DNA of 64,000 bases from Streptomyces sp. NBC_01463 (GCA_036227345.1 CP109468.1:7378001-7442000); one strand, 5' to 3'. Counted from the stretch's first letter, positions 27,429 to 41,384 are shown. The notes: generated by a model not told the origin, from the sequence alone. Numbers and translations are program-made.

Positions 27429-30097
27429 TGGAGTCGGCTGAAATTCGCCGCCGCTGGCTGAGCTTCTACGAGGAGCGCGGTCACACCGTTGTCCCTTCGG
27501 CGTCGCTCATCGCGGACGACCCGACTCTGCTGCTGGTCCCGGCCGGCATGGTGCCGTTCAAGCCGTACTTCCTCGGTGAGGTCAAGCCGCCCGCCCCGCG
27601 CGTCACCAGCGTGCAGAAGTGCGTCCGCACGCCGGACATCGAAGAGGTCGGCAAGACCACCCGGCACGGCACGTTCTTCCAGATGTGCGGGAACTTCTCC
27701 TTCGGCGACTACTTCAAGGAAGGCGCCATCGAGTACGCCTGGGAGCTGCTCACCGGCTCCGTGGCGGACGGCGGCTTCGGCCTCGACCCCGAGCGGCTGT
27801 GGATCACGGTCTACCTCGACGACGACGAGGCCGAGCAGATCTGGCGCGACAAGATCGGCGTCCCGGCCGAGCGCATCCAGCGCCTGGGCAAGAAGGACAA
27901 CTTCTGGTCCATGGGCGTCCCCGGACCCTGCGGCCCGTGCTCCGAGATCAACTACGACCGCGGTCCCGAGTTCGGCGTCGAGGGCGGCCCGGCCGTCAAC
28001 GACGAGCGGTACGTGGAGATCTGGAACCTGGTCTTCATGCAGTACGAGCGCGGCGCGGGCGACGGCAAGGACGACTTCCCGATCCTCGGCGACCTGCCCT
28101 CCAAGAACATCGACACCGGCCTCGGCCTCGAACGCCTCGCGATGATCCTGCAGGGCGTGCAGAACATGTACGAGACCGACACCCTGCGCGTCGTCATGGA
28201 CCGGGCCACCGAGCTGACCGGTGTGCGCTACGGCGCCGCCGCCGGCACCGACGTCTCGCTCCGCGTGGTCGCCGACCACATCCGCACCTCGGTCATGCTG
28301 ATCGGCGACGGCGTCACCCCCGGCAACGAGGGCCGCGGCTACGTGCTGCGCCGCATCATGCGCCGCGCCATCCGCAACATGCGGCTGATGGGAGCCACCG
28401 GCTCGGTCGTCAGCGAGCTCGTCGACGTCGTGATCAACACGATGGGGCAGCAGTACCCCGAGCTGGTCACCGACCGCAAGCGCATCGAGACCGTCGCGCT
28501 CGCCGAGGAAGCCGCCTTCCTGAAGGCCCTCAAGGGCGGCACCAACATCCTGGAGACCGCCGTCACCGAGACCAAGGCCGCCGGCGGCCAGGTCCTCGCC
28601 GGTGACAAGGCGTTCCTGCTCCACGACACCTGGGGCTTCCCCATCGACCTCACCCTGGAGATGGCCGCCGAACAGGGCCTGTCCGTGGACGAGGACGGAT
28701 TCCGCCGTCTGATGCAGGAGCAGCGGGACAAGGCCAAGGCCGACGCCAGGGCCAAGAAGACCGGTCACGCCGACCTGTCCGCCTACCGCGAGGTGGCCGA
28801 CAACTCCGGTGTCACCGAGTTCACCGGCTACACCTCCACCGAGGGCGAGTCGACGATCGTCGGCCTCCTCGTCGACGGTGTCCCCTCGCCCGCCGCCTCC
28901 GAGGGCGACGACATCGAGGTCGTCCTGGACCGCACCCCGTTCTACGCCGAGGGCGGTGGCCAGCTCGCCGACCAGGGGCGGATCCGGCTCGACAACGGCG
29001 CCGTCATCCAGGTGCGCGACGTCCAGCAGCCCGTCCCCGGCGTCTCCGTGCACAAGGGCTCGGTCCAGGTCGGCGAGGTGACGGTCGGCGCCTCAGCGCT
29101 CGCCACCATCGACAACACCCGCCGCCGCGCCATCGCCCGCGCCCACAGCGCGACCCACCTCACGCACCAGGCGCTGCGCGACGCGCTCGGCCCGACGGCC
29201 GCCCAGGCCGGTTCGGAGAACTCCCCGGGCCGCTTCCGCTTCGACTTCGGTTCACCCGCCGCCGTACCCGGCACGGTCCTCGTCGACGTCGAGCAGAAGA
29301 TCAACGAGGTCCTCTCGCGGGAGCTCGACGTGCAGGCCGAGGTCATGTCGATCGACGACGCGAAGAAGCAGGGCGCGATCGCCGAGTTCGGCGAGAAGTA
29401 CGGCGAGCGGGTCCGCGTCGTCACCATCGGCGACTTCTCCAAGGAGCTGTGCGGCGGCACGCACGTCCACAACACCGCCCAGCTCGGTCTGGTGAAACTG
29501 CTCGGCGAGTCGTCCATCGGTTCCGGTGTCCGCCGCATCGAGGCCCTCGTCGGCGTCGACGCGTACAACTTCCTCGCCAAGGAGCACACGGTCGTCGCCC
29601 AGCTCCAGGAGCTGGTCAAGGGCCGCTCCGAGGAGCTCCCGGAGAAGATCGCCGGCATGCTCGGCAAGCTGAAGGACGCCGAGAAGGAGATCGAGAAGTT
29701 CCGCGCGGAGAAGGTCCTCGCGGCCGCCGCCGGACTGGTCGACTCCGCCAAGGACGTACGGGGCGTCGCCCTGGTCACCGGTCAGGTGCCGGACGGCACC
29801 TCCGCCGACGACCTGCGCAGGCTCGTCCTCGACGTCCGTGGGCGCATCCAGGGCGGCCGGCCGGCCGTCGTGGCCCTGTTCACCACGGCCAACGGACGCC
29901 CGCTGACCGTCATCGCCACCAACGAGGCCGCCCGCGAGCGCGGTCTCAAGGCCGGTGACCTGGTCCGCACCGCGGCCAAGACCCTCGGCGGCGGTGGCGG
30001 CGGCAAGCCGGACGTCGCGCAGGGCGGCGGTACCAACGCGGACGCCATCGGGGACGCTGTCGCCGCTGTCGAACGCCTCGTCACCGAGACGGCGTGA
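27428..30097 (+). CDS. alaS: Alanyl-tRNA synthetase
   Basis: 889 residues, class II. It has catalytic motif 2 ([21 protein letters not shown]), motif 3 region [13 protein letters not shown], the editing domain with [11 protein letters not shown] and CGGTHVHNT (zinc/editing residues), and a C-terminal DHHA1-type C-Ala domain ending in a Gly-rich segment. ATG 27428 begins at the conserved [19 protein letters not shown]. The length is normal. ruvX overlaps it by 4 bp. Confidence 0.96.
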   Translation: MESAEIRRRWLSFYEERGHTVVPSASLIADDPTLLLVPAGMVPFKPYFLGEVKPPAPRVTSVQKCVRTPDIEEVGKTTRHGTFFQMCGNFSFGDYFKEGAIEYAWELLTGSVADGGFGLDPERLWITVYLDDDEAEQIWRDKIGVPAERIQRLGKKDNFWSMGVPGPCGPCSEINYDRGPEFGVEGGPAVNDERYVEIWNLVFMQYERGAGDGKDDFPILGDLPSKNIDTGLGLERLAMILQGVQNMYETDTLRVVMDRATELTGVRYGAAAGTDVSLRVVADHIRTSVMLIGDGVTPGNEGRGYVLRRIMRRAIRNMRLMGATGSVVSELVDVVINTMGQQYPELVTDRKRIETVALAEEAAFLKALKGGTNILETAVTETKAAGGQVLAGDKAFLLHDTWGFPIDLTLEMAAEQGLSVDEDGFRRLMQEQRDKAKADARAKKTGHADLSAYREVADNSGVTEFTGYTSTEGESTIVGLLVDGVPSPAASEGDDIEVVLDRTPFYAEGGGQLADQGRIRLDNGAVIQVRDVQQPVPGVSVHKGSVQVGEVTVGASALATIDNTRRRAIARAHSATHLTHQALRDALGPTAAQAGSENSPGRFRFDFGSPAAVPGTVLVDVEQKINEVLSRELDVQAEVMSIDDAKKQGAIAEFGEKYGERVRVVTIGDFSKELCGGTHVHNTAQLGLVKLLGESSIGSGVRRIEALVGVDAYNFLAKEHTVVAQLQELVKGRSEELPEKIAGMLGKLKDAEKEIEKFRAEKVLAAAAGLVDSAKDVRGVALVTGQVPDGTSADDLRRLVLDVRGRIQGGRPAVVALFTTANGRPLTVIATNEAARERGLKAGDLVRTAAKTLGGGGGGKPDVAQGGGTNADAIGDAVAAVERLVTETA

Positions 30098-30579
30098 CGC
30101 CGGACATGACGCAGATGCGCCGCGGTCGCCGGCTGGCGATCGACGTCGGGGACGCCCGGATCGGGGTCGCCTCGTGCGACCCCGACGGGATCCTCGCCAC
30201 GCCGGTGGAGACCGTGCCGGGACGCGACGTCCCGGCCGCCCACCGGCGGCTCGGCCAGATCGTGGCGGAGTACGAGCCGATCGAGGTCATCGTCGGTCTG
30301 CCCCGGTCCCTGGGCGGCGGCGAGGGACCGGCCGCGGCCAAGGTCCGCGCGTTCACCGACGTGCTCGCCCGCGCGGTTGCACCCATTCCGGTGCGATTGC
30401 TGGACGAGAGGATGACCACAGTGACGGCCAGTCAGGGCCTGCGCGCATCGGGCGTGAAGTCCAAAAAGGGCCGATCCGTCATCGATCAGGCTGCCGCTGT
30501 GGTGATCCTTCAGAACGCTCTGGAGTCCGAACGGGCTTCGGGCAATCCACCCGGCGAGGGCGTCGAAGTGGTTGTCTGA
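30094..30579 (+). CDS. ruvX: RuvX/YqgF-family Holliday junction resolvase-like nuclease
   Basis: 161 residues, RNase H-like fold. [16 protein letters not shown] carries the first acidic residue, VIVGLPRSL the second strand, [11 protein letters not shown] the Glu, and [13 protein letters not shown] the terminal Asp, so the active site is complete. Family members process pre-16S rRNA and may act on DNA junctions. It overlaps alaS by 4 bp and is followed by mltG after 96 bp. Confidence 0.9.
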   Translation: MTPDMTQMRRGRRLAIDVGDARIGVASCDPDGILATPVETVPGRDVPAAHRRLGQIVAEYEPIEVIVGLPRSLGGGEGPAAAKVRAFTDVLARAVAPIPVRLLDERMTTVTASQGLRASGVKSKKGRSVIDQAAAVVILQNALESERASGNPPGEGVEVVV

Positions 30580-30675
30580 TCGCGATACGGTAACGTTCCG
30601 CGCGATGCGGCGGGTGTTCGAACAAACACCGCACAGCGAAGAGACGGAACGTCGTCTCGCGGCTCAAGGGGATCG

Positions 30676-32379
30676 ATGACTGAGTATGGCCGGGGCCCCG
30701 GCTCCGAACCGTGGCATCCCGAGGACCCCTTGTACGGGGACCAGGGATGGGGAGGCCAGCAGCCTGCCCACGGCCAGAGCCAGTACGACGGCCGGCAGCA
30801 GCCCTACCCGTCGCAGGATCCGTACGCCCAGCAGCACCCGCAGCAGGATCAGCAGCACCAGCAGGACCCCTACGCGCAGCAGCACCAGCAGGACCCGTAC
30901 GCCCAGCAGCCGCAGTACCAGCAGCAGCCCCCGTACGGCGCGCAGCAGGACCCGTACGCCCAGCAGCCTCCCTACAACGGCGGCTGGGACACCGGTCAGC
31001 AGCCCGCCGCGATGCCGTACGAGGGCCAGCAGGCCGCCCCGTACGGCTACGGCGAGACGAACGACTACTACGGCACCCCCGAGGCCTACCCGCCCCCGCA
31101 GCCCCCGGGCCGCCGTGAGGCCGCGCCGGAACAGGCCCCCGCGCAGCACCCCGACTGGGACCCGGAGGTCCAGCCGGAGGAGACGCACCCCTTCTTCACC
31201 GGCGCGGACGACGGCGACGCCAAGGACGACGACTCCTACGACGACGGCCCGCGTGAGTCCCGCCGCGGGAACGGGGACGGCGAGCGCCGCGGCAAGGGCA
31301 AGAAGAAGAAGGGCCGCAGCGGCTGCGCCTGCCTGGTCGTCTCCCTCGTCCTGGTCGGCGGTCTCGGCGGCGCGGGTTATGTCGGTTACTCCTTCTACAA
31401 GGACAAGTTCGGCGCGGCCCCCGACTACGCGGGCAGCGGCTCGGGCTCGGTCGAGGTGGAGATCCCCAAGGGCGCGTACGGCTACGACATCGGCAACATC
31501 CTGAAGAAGGCCGGCGTCGTCAAGAGCGTCGACGCGTTCGTCTCCGCGCAGAACGAGAACCCCAAGGGGAAGTCGATCCAGGCGGGCGTCTACCTCCTCC
31601 ACTCGGAGATGTCTGCGTCCGAGGCCGTGAAGATGATGGTCGACCCGAAGAGCCAGAACCTTCTGGTGATTCCCGAGGGAACGCGCAATGTCGCCGTCTA
31701 CGCGATGGTCGACAAGAAGCTGAACCTCAAGAAGGGCACGACCGAGGACATCGCCAAGTCCAAGAAGTCCGACCTGGGCCTGCCCGGCTGGGCGAGCAAG
31801 AACAAGGACATCAAGGACCCGCTGGAAGGATTCCTCTACCCGGCCGCGTATCCGGTGACGAAGGAGACCAAGCCGGAGGCGATCCTCAAGAAGATGGTCT
31901 CGCGGTCGAACGAGGAGTACGACAAGCTCGATCTCGCGGGCGCGGCCAAGAAGCACAATCTGGACGGTCCCTGGCAGATGCTCACGGCGGCCAGCCTGGT
32001 CCAGGCGGAAGGCAAGACGCACGACGACTTCCGCAAGATGGCGGAGGTCATCTACAACCGTCTCAAGCCGACCAATACCGAGACGAATCAGTACCTTCAG
32101 TTCGACTCGTCGTTCAATTACCTCAACAAGCAGAGCAAGATCAATATCACCCTGGAAGAGATCCGTAAGAACAAGGATCCGTACAACACGTACACCAGGC
32201 AGGGTCTTACCCCCGGACCCATCGGGAACCCCGGGAACGAAGCACTGGCGGCCGCTCTGAATCCGACCAACGACGGCTGGATCTACTTCGTGGCCACCGA
32301 CGGTGAGCACAAGACCGAGTTCGCCAAGACCTACAAAGAGTTCCTGAAGCTCAAGGAAAAGTTCGATGGCCTCGACTGA
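30676..32379 (+). CDS. mltG: Endolytic peptidoglycan transglycosylase MltG (YceG-like)
   Basis: 567 residues. The first 170 or so are a cytosolic Gln/Pro/Tyr-rich low-complexity tail with four DPYAQQ repeats, then an acidic and basic stretch, one membrane helix (about 216-237), and the extracytoplasmic YceG domain (about 250-560). In AASLVQAEGKTHDDFRKMAEVIYNRL one of the two glutamates seen in E. coli (IVEKE) is replaced by Gln while the other is kept. It would cut nascent glycan strands. ATG 30676 follows AAGGGG. aroE overlaps its end by 14 bp. Confidence 0.88.
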   Translation: MTEYGRGPGSEPWHPEDPLYGDQGWGGQQPAHGQSQYDGRQQPYPSQDPYAQQHPQQDQQHQQDPYAQQHQQDPYAQQPQYQQQPPYGAQQDPYAQQPPYNGGWDTGQQPAAMPYEGQQAAPYGYGETNDYYGTPEAYPPPQPPGRREAAPEQAPAQHPDWDPEVQPEETHPFFTGADDGDAKDDDSYDDGPRESRRGNGDGERRGKGKKKKGRSGCACLVVSLVLVGGLGGAGYVGYSFYKDKFGAAPDYAGSGSGSVEVEIPKGAYGYDIGNILKKAGVVKSVDAFVSAQNENPKGKSIQAGVYLLHSEMSASEAVKMMVDPKSQNLLVIPEGTRNVAVYAMVDKKLNLKKGTTEDIAKSKKSDLGLPGWASKNKDIKDPLEGFLYPAAYPVTKETKPEAILKKMVSRSNEEYDKLDLAGAAKKHNLDGPWQMLTAASLVQAEGKTHDDFRKMAEVIYNRLKPTNTETNQYLQFDSSFNYLNKQSKINITLEEIRKNKDPYNTYTRQGLTPGPIGNPGNEALAAALNPTNDGWIYFVATDGEHKTEFAKTYKEFLKLKEKFDGLD

Positions 32380-33202
32380 CGGGCACAGGAGGGCAGCCGT
32401 CCTCGGCTCGCCCATCGCCCACTCCCTCTCCCCGGTCCTGCACCGGGCCGCGTACGCCGAGCTCGGCCTCGACGGCTGGTCGTACGACCGGTTCGAGATC
32501 GACGAGCAGGCGTTGCCCGGCTTCGTCGCGGGTCTGGACGGCAGCTGGGCCGGGCTCTCCCTCACCATGCCGCTGAAGCGGGCGATCATCCCGCTGCTGG
32601 ACGAGATCAGCGAGACCGCCTCCTCGGTCGAGGCGGTGAACACGGTGGTCCTCACCGAGGACGGCCGGCGCCTCGGGGACAACACCGATATCCCCGGCAT
32701 GATCGCCGCCCTGCGCGAACGCGGTGTCGAGAAGACCGAGTCCGCCGCCGTCCTCGGTGCCGGAGCCACGGCCTCGTCCGCCCTCGCCGCGCTCTCGCGG
32801 ATCTGCACCGGACCGGTCACGGCCTACGTCCGCAGCCGCGCGCGCGGTGACGAGATGCGCGGCTGGGGCGAGCGGCTCGGGGTCGATGTGCGGATCGCCG
32901 ACTGGGCGGAGGCCGAGCAGGCGCTGCACGCCCCGCTGGTCATCGCGACGACACCGGCCGGAGCGACGGACGGGCTGACGGACGCCGTACCGGAGCATCC
33001 CGGCACGCTCTTCGACGTGCTGTACGAGCCCTGGCCCACCGGACTCGCAGCCGCCTGGACGGCCCGCGAAGGCGCAGTCGTCGGAGGTCTTGACCTTCTG
33101 GTGCACCAGGCCGTTCTTCAGGTGGAACAGATGACGGGACGCTCGCCCGCCCCGCTGGCCGCCATGCGGCAGGCCGGCGAGCAGGCGCTGGCAGCCCGCT
33201 GA
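32366..33202 (+). CDS. aroE: Shikimate dehydrogenase
   Basis: 278 residues. It reduces 3-dehydroshikimate to shikimate with NADPH. LGSPIAHSLSP is the substrate-binding motif, GLSLTMPLK holds the catalytic Lys, AVNTVV and DNTDIPG follow, and VLGAGATASSALAAL is the nucleotide-binding loop. ATG 32366 lies inside the mltG end. It opens the shikimate gene block, with aroC 147 bp downstream. Confidence 0.92.
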   Translation: MASTDGHRRAAVLGSPIAHSLSPVLHRAAYAELGLDGWSYDRFEIDEQALPGFVAGLDGSWAGLSLTMPLKRAIIPLLDEISETASSVEAVNTVVLTEDGRRLGDNTDIPGMIAALRERGVEKTESAAVLGAGATASSALAALSRICTGPVTAYVRSRARGDEMRGWGERLGVDVRIADWAEAEQALHAPLVIATTPAGATDGLTDAVPEHPGTLFDVLYEPWPTGLAAAWTAREGAVVGGLDLLVHQAVLQVEQMTGRSPAPLAAMRQAGEQALAAR

Positions 33203-33349
33203 CCCCGCTTCCCGCCGGCCCGTCCCGTCCGTCTGATGGACCGGCGGCGGGCTGCGGTCCCCGGCCGTGGGAGGATCGGGGGCGGCGGGCCAGGGCCGCG
33301 CACCCGGTCGCGCCGTATGCAGTTACAGGCGCGAGCATGAGGAGCACCG

Positions 33350-36599
<3,250 letters not shown>

Positions 36600-36611
36600 C
36601 GCACCACCGCA

Positions 36612-36635
36612 CCCGGAGGCCGGCCGGCCTCCGGG
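36612..36635 (+). terminator. Palindromic terminator after aroQ
   Basis: A perfect 24 bp palindrome (12 bp arms, 36612-36623 with 36624-36635), 12 bases after the aroQ stop. Confidence 0.6.
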
Positions 36636-36737
36636 GCACTCCGGACCAGCCCCGGCCGTTCCCTCTGTGGCGGCCGGGGGCGGTACGGTTGCCGTTCCAC
36701 CAGCGCCAGTTGCCTGTACGAGACGGAGTGCCACCGG

Positions 36738-37658
36738 ATGCCGCACGCAGTGGGGGCACCGCTGCCGCCGCCCCAGGGACACGGAAACGACCCTGTCGGC
36801 TGGTCGCACCAGGCCCAGCACCCCGGCCACCAGGGCCCGCCGGTACCGCCGGCCGGTCCGCCCGCCCAGCCCCCGGCCGGTCATCCCGGCCCGCCGCCGG
36901 CCGGCCCGCCCGTTCCACCGCCGGCCACCCCGCCCGCCCACCAGGGCCAGAGCCAGGGCCAGGCGCCGGGCCAGGGCTGGAGCGGGCCCGCACCGCACCA
37001 CGCCCCGGCCCCTGTCTCCCGGGAGACCACCGGGCACATCCAGCTGCCGCCGGGCGGGCCCGTGGGGCTGCCCGCACCGCCCGCCGAGCCCGGCACCGGC
37101 ACCGCGACCCTCGCCGTGCTCCTGATCGGCCCGGCAGGCGCCGGGAAGACCACCGTGGCCAAGCTCTGGGCCAGCAGGCGCCGCGTCCCCACCGCCCACG
37201 TCAGCCTCGACGACGTCCGCGAGTGGGTCTGCACCGGCTTCGCCGACCCGCAGGCGGGGTGGAACGACCAGTCCGAGGCCCAGTACCGCCTGGCCCGCCG
37301 CACCTGCGGCTTCGCCGCCCGCAATTTCCTGGCCAACGGCATCTCCTGCATCCTCGACGACGCCGTCTTCCCGGACCGGCCCGTGGTCGGTCTGGGCGGC
37401 TGGAAGCGCCATGTCGGCCCCGGACTGCTGCCCGTCGTCCTGCTCCCGGGCCTGGAGATCGTCCTGGAGCGCAACGCCGCCCGCAGCGGCAACCGCCGCC
37501 TCTCCGACGAGGAGGTCGCCCGGATCCACGGCCGGATGGCCGGCTGGTACGGCTCCGGACTGCCGATCATCGACAACTCCACGTACGACGTGGAGACCAC
37601 CGCGCGCGTCCTGGACGACATACTCGCCCGCTCCATAGCGAGCCCCCCGGCCTGGTGA
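36738..37658 (+). CDS. P-loop ATP-binding protein (AAA_33 kinase-like) with a proline-rich N-terminus
   Basis: 306 residues. The first 120 are Pro/Gly/Gln/His-rich with many PP and PPP runs and look disordered. LLIGPAGAGKTTVAKLW (about 126-142) is Walker A. SLDDVREWV and CILDDAVFPDRPV follow in the pattern of small P-loop phosphotransferases, then a lid-like NAARSGNRRLSDEEVARIHGRM. The substrate is unknown. It sits between aroQ and the M24/efp genes. The function of the Pro-rich tail is also unknown. Confidence 0.7.
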   Translation: MPHAVGAPLPPPQGHGNDPVGWSHQAQHPGHQGPPVPPAGPPAQPPAGHPGPPPAGPPVPPPATPPAHQGQSQGQAPGQGWSGPAPHHAPAPVSRETTGHIQLPPGGPVGLPAPPAEPGTGTATLAVLLIGPAGAGKTTVAKLWASRRRVPTAHVSLDDVREWVCTGFADPQAGWNDQSEAQYRLARRTCGFAARNFLANGISCILDDAVFPDRPVVGLGGWKRHVGPGLLPVVLLPGLEIVLERNAARSGNRRLSDEEVARIHGRMAGWYGSGLPIIDNSTYDVETTARVLDDILARSIASPPAW

Positions 37659-37756
37659 GCCGGCGCCCGGCACGGGCGTCCGACGGCTGAGAGAGCCGTT
37701 CCACGGTCGGGTGCGCTGGCCGGGCGGGCCGGCTCCCGCGCTCGTACGCTCGATGT

Positions 37757-38863
37757 ATGTCAGAGGTGTACGCCGTCCGCCGCGGGCTGCTCCGCGACCG
37801 GTGCGCCGCAGTCGGATCCGCGGCCGCCCTGGTCTCCCGCCCCGCCAATGTCCGCTACCTGGCGGGCGGAGCGCCCCCGGGTGCCGTGCTGCTGCTCGGC
37901 CCCGACGAGGACGTTCTGCTCTGCCCGCGCCCCCCGACCGGTGATCCGGGCGACGGGCGTACCGACGACCACCTGCGGGTGGATCTGCTGCCGGTGACCG
38001 GGGGCGATCCCGTGGTCGCCGCCGCTGGGCTGGCCACCGCCGGGGGAGCGGAGTCCCTGGCCGTCGAGGAACACGATCTGACGGTCGCCCGGCACCGGGC
38101 CATGGCCTCGGTCGCCCCGAAGCTCCGGCTGGCCGACCTCGGAGCCACCGTCGAGCAGCTGCGCATCGTCAAGGACGAGGAGGAGATCGGCTGCCTGCGG
38201 ATCGCCGCCGAGATCACCGACCAGGCGCTGGGCGAGCTCCTCGAATCGATCCTCGTGGGCCGCACCGAGCGGCATCTCGCGCTGGAGCTGGAGCGCCGGC
38301 TGGTGGACCACGGCGCCGACGGTCCTGCCTTCGTGACGTCCGTCGCCACCGGTCCCAACTCCGGCCGGGGCCGTCACAGGCCCTCGGACCGACGGGTCGA
38401 GGAAGGAGATTTCCTCTCCGTCTGCCTCGGTGCGAACTACCGCGGCTACCGGTGCGAGATCGGCCGCACCTTCGTCATCGGCACGGCTCCGGCGGACTGG
38501 CAGATCGAGCTCTACGACCTGGTTTTCGCCGCTCAGCGGGCCGGACGCGAGGCGCTGGTGCCCGGCGCCGCCTACCGTGACGTGGACCGTGCGGCCCGTC
38601 ATGTCCTGGACTCCGCGGGCCACGGTGAGGGCCTCGCACCCTGGACCGGGCACGGGGTGGGGCTCGAAATCGACGAGGACCCGCAGCTGGCACCCGCTGC
38701 CATGGGTAAACTGGACGCTTGTGTGCCGGTCACCGTCGAACCGGGGGTTCACCTCCCTGGCCGGGGCGGGGTCCGGATCGATGACACGCTCGTCGTGCGC
38801 CCCGAGGCGGACGGCGGACCCGAGCTACTCACCATTACGACCAAGGAGCTGCTCGCGCTCTAG
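37757..38863 (+). CDS. M24-family (Xaa-Pro peptidase-like) protein with degenerate metal site
   Basis: 368 residues with the creatinase-like N-domain and the pita-bread C-domain. GHGVGL and VEPGVH keep the His and one Glu ligand. But the first Asp position (usual iDfG) reads SVCLGA, the second (usual SDxTRT) reads CEIGRT, and the last Glu (RiEd) reads RIDD. It may bind metal poorly or have a changed activity. A pepQ-like gene directly before efp is a conserved actinobacterial order. ATG 37757 is used. Confidence 0.75.
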   Translation: MSEVYAVRRGLLRDRCAAVGSAAALVSRPANVRYLAGGAPPGAVLLLGPDEDVLLCPRPPTGDPGDGRTDDHLRVDLLPVTGGDPVVAAAGLATAGGAESLAVEEHDLTVARHRAMASVAPKLRLADLGATVEQLRIVKDEEEIGCLRIAAEITDQALGELLESILVGRTERHLALELERRLVDHGADGPAFVTSVATGPNSGRGRHRPSDRRVEEGDFLSVCLGANYRGYRCEIGRTFVIGTAPADWQIELYDLVFAAQRAGREALVPGAAYRDVDRAARHVLDSAGHGEGLAPWTGHGVGLEIDEDPQLAPAAMGKLDACVPVTVEPGVHLPGRGGVRIDDTLVVRPEADGGPELLTITTKELLAL

Positions 38864-38913
38864 CGCGCATCCTCGGTCGTTCCACCAGCTTCAGTCCAGG
38901 AGATTCCGCAACC

Positions 38914-39480
38914 GTGGCTTCCACGAACGACCTCAAGAACGGCCTGGTGCTCAAGCTCGACGGAGGCCAGCTCTGGTCCGTCGTCGAGTTCCAGCACGTC
39001 AAGCCCGGCAAGGGCCCTGCCTTCGTGCGCACCAAGCTCAAGAACGTGCTCTCCGGCAAGGTCGTCGACAAGACGTTCAACGCCGGCGTGAAGGTCGAGA
39101 CGGCCACCATTGACCGGCGCGACATGCAGTTCTCGTACATGGACGGCGAGTACTTCGTCTTCATGGACATGGACACGTACGACCAGCTGATGGTCGACCG
39201 CAAGTCCGTCGGCGACGCCGCCAACTTCCTGATCGAGGGCTTCACCGCCTCCGTCGCCCAGCACGAGGGCGAGGTGCTCTACGTCGAGCTGCCGGCCGCC
39301 GTCGAGCTGACCATCCAGCACACGGACCCGGGCGTCCAGGGCGACCGGTCCACCGGTGGCACCAAGCCGGCCACGCTGGAGACCGGCTACGAGATCGGTG
39401 TCCCGCTCTTCATCACCACCGGTGAGAAGATCAAGGTCGACACCCGCTCGGGCGATTACCTCGGCCGGGTGAACAGCTAA
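38914..39480 (+). CDS. efp: Elongation factor P
   Basis: 188 residues. It rescues ribosomes stalled at polyproline. The tip loop reads KPGKGPAF, the PGKGP type described for actinobacterial EF-P that works without lysine modification, and no modification enzyme gene is nearby. Three OB-like domains of normal length; the C-terminal signature [14 protein letters not shown] is present. GTG 38914 follows CAGGAGA. nusB starts 2 bp after its stop. Confidence 0.95.
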   Translation: MASTNDLKNGLVLKLDGGQLWSVVEFQHVKPGKGPAFVRTKLKNVLSGKVVDKTFNAGVKVETATIDRRDMQFSYMDGEYFVFMDMDTYDQLMVDRKSVGDAANFLIEGFTASVAQHEGEVLYVELPAAVELTIQHTDPGVQGDRSTGGTKPATLETGYEIGVPLFITTGEKIKVDTRSGDYLGRVNS

Positions 39481-39482
39481 CC

Positions 39483-39914
39483 GTGGCTGCCCGGAACACG
39501 GCCCGCAAGCGTGCCTTCCAGATCCTCTTCGAGGCCGACCAGCGCGGTGAGTCCGTGCAGACGGTCCTCGCGGACTGGGTCCGGCACTCGCGGTCCGACA
39601 CCCGTCAGCCGCCGGTCACCGAGTACACGATGGAACTCGTCGAGGGGTACGCGCAGTACGCGGACCGCATCGACGACCTCATCGTCACCTACGCCGTGGA
39701 CTGGGAGATCGACCGCATGCCGGTCGTCGACCGGAACATCCTGCGGCTCGGTGCGTACGAGCTGATCTGGGTGGACGCGACACCCGACGCGGTGGTGATC
39801 GACGAGGCGGTGCAGATCGCCAAGGAGTTCTCCACCGATGACTCCCCGTCCTTCGTGAACGGCCTGCTGGCCCGTTTCAAGGAGCTCAAGCCGAACCTGC
39901 GCCGGGAGCAGTAG
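39483..39914 (+). CDS. nusB: Transcription antitermination factor NusB
   Basis: 143 residues, all helical. ARNTARKRAFQILFEADQRG is the RNA-binding N-terminal helix and DEAVQIAKEFSTDDSPSFVNGLLARF is the C-terminal signature. It binds boxA RNA with S10 in rRNA transcription complexes. GTG 39483 is 2 bp after efp, so both are on one transcript ended by a strong hairpin. Confidence 0.95.
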   Translation: MAARNTARKRAFQILFEADQRGESVQTVLADWVRHSRSDTRQPPVTEYTMELVEGYAQYADRIDDLIVTYAVDWEIDRMPVVDRNILRLGAYELIWVDATPDAVVIDEAVQIAKEFSTDDSPSFVNGLLARFKELKPNLRREQ

Positions 39915-39936
39915 CCCCCGGCGGTGTTCTGCCGAC

Positions 39937-39970
39937 GAAGGGCCCATGGTCGCGAGACCATGGGCCCTTC
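39937..39970 (+). terminator. Terminator after nusB
   Basis: A 15 bp perfect stem (39937-39951 with 39956-39970) and a GCGA (GNRA) loop, ahead of the convergent bldD end. Confidence 0.85.
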
Positions 39971-40077
39971 GGCATGCCCGGCCTTCCGGGGGACGGTCCG
40001 GAAAACGGAAACGCCGGGTCCGGCGGGGCGCCCGGAGAGGGCCCCGCCGACCCGGCGGTACGTTTCTGCAGGGGTGG

Positions 40078-40578
40078 TCAGCCCTCGTCGTGAGCGACCG
40101 CGCGGCGCGCGTCCGCGTCCAGGACGCCCCAGCTGATCAGCTGCTCCGTGAGTACGGACGGCGACTGGTCGTAGATCACGGCCAGGGTGCGCAGGTCGTC
40201 CTGGCGGATCGAGAGCACCTTGCCGTTGTAGTCGCCGCGCTGGCTCTGGATCGTCGCCGCGTAGCGCTGCAGGGGTCCGGCCTTCTCCGGCGGGACGTGG
40301 GCGAGGCGCTCGAGCTGGAGAACGAGCTTCGGCGGCGGCTCGGCGGCCCCGCCGGGCGTCGTGCCGGGCAGGAGCTCCTGCACCGGAACGCCGTAGAAGT
40401 CAGCCAGCTCGGCAAGGCGCTGGACGGTGACGGCGCGGTCGCCGCGCTCGTACGAGCCGACCACGACGGCCTTCCAGCGGCCCTGCGACTTCTCCTCCAC
40501 GCCGTGGAGGGAGAGGCCCTGCTGGGTGCGGATGGCGCGGAGCTTGGCCCCGAGCTGTTTTGCGTATTCGCTGGACAT
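40078..40578 (-). CDS. bldD: Developmental master repressor BldD
   Basis: 166 residues. The N-terminal HTH (SSEYAKQLGAKLRAIRTQQG ... VVGSYERGDRAV) binds DNA. The C-terminal domain has the cyclic-di-GMP signature R114-G-D116 with eight residues to R125-Q-D-D128, so a c-di-GMP tetramer can drive dimerisation. It represses sporulation and developmental genes in vegetative growth. ATG at 40578 follows GGGGAG; eight extra in-frame codons upstream are not part of the known protein. Operator-like sites in its upstream region suggest autoregulation. Confidence 0.97.
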   Translation of the reverse strand: MSSEYAKQLGAKLRAIRTQQGLSLHGVEEKSQGRWKAVVVGSYERGDRAVTVQRLAELADFYGVPVQELLPGTTPGGAAEPPPKLVLQLERLAHVPPEKAGPLQRYAATIQSQRGDYNGKVLSIRQDDLRTLAVIYDQSPSVLTEQLISWGVLDADARRAVAHDEG

Positions 40579-40625
40579 AAGGCTCCCCGGACGCTGGAAC
40601 ATTGTGCGGCTCCGCCGCGTGGCTG

Positions 40626-40655
40626 GTAACTCACTGTGAGGTTACGCAGCGTTAC
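40626..40655. promoter_or_regulatory. Two abutting BldD-box sequences upstream of bldD
   Basis: GTTACGCAGCGTTAC (40641-40655) is a full match to the BldD operator pattern nTnACnC(A/T)GnGTnAn. GTAACTCACTGTGAG (40626-40640) matches at all but one fixed position and abuts it. They lie 48-77 bp before the bldD start codon. Confidence 0.8.
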
Positions 40656-40763
40656 TTGGGTGCGTCAAGCTGAATGGTCCGTACCGGCACCTCCCGGGGG
40701 TGGGGCAAGGCCCCTGCTCAGGCCCTGGTAACGTGGATGACGCAATTTCGACGTCCTTTAAGA

Positions 40764-41384
<621 letters not shown>

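Noticed and set aside
30820..30980. Short tandem repeats that could suggest a CRISPR or minisatellite
   Set aside because: They are codons for DPYAQQ units inside the mltG reading frame, with no spacer pattern.
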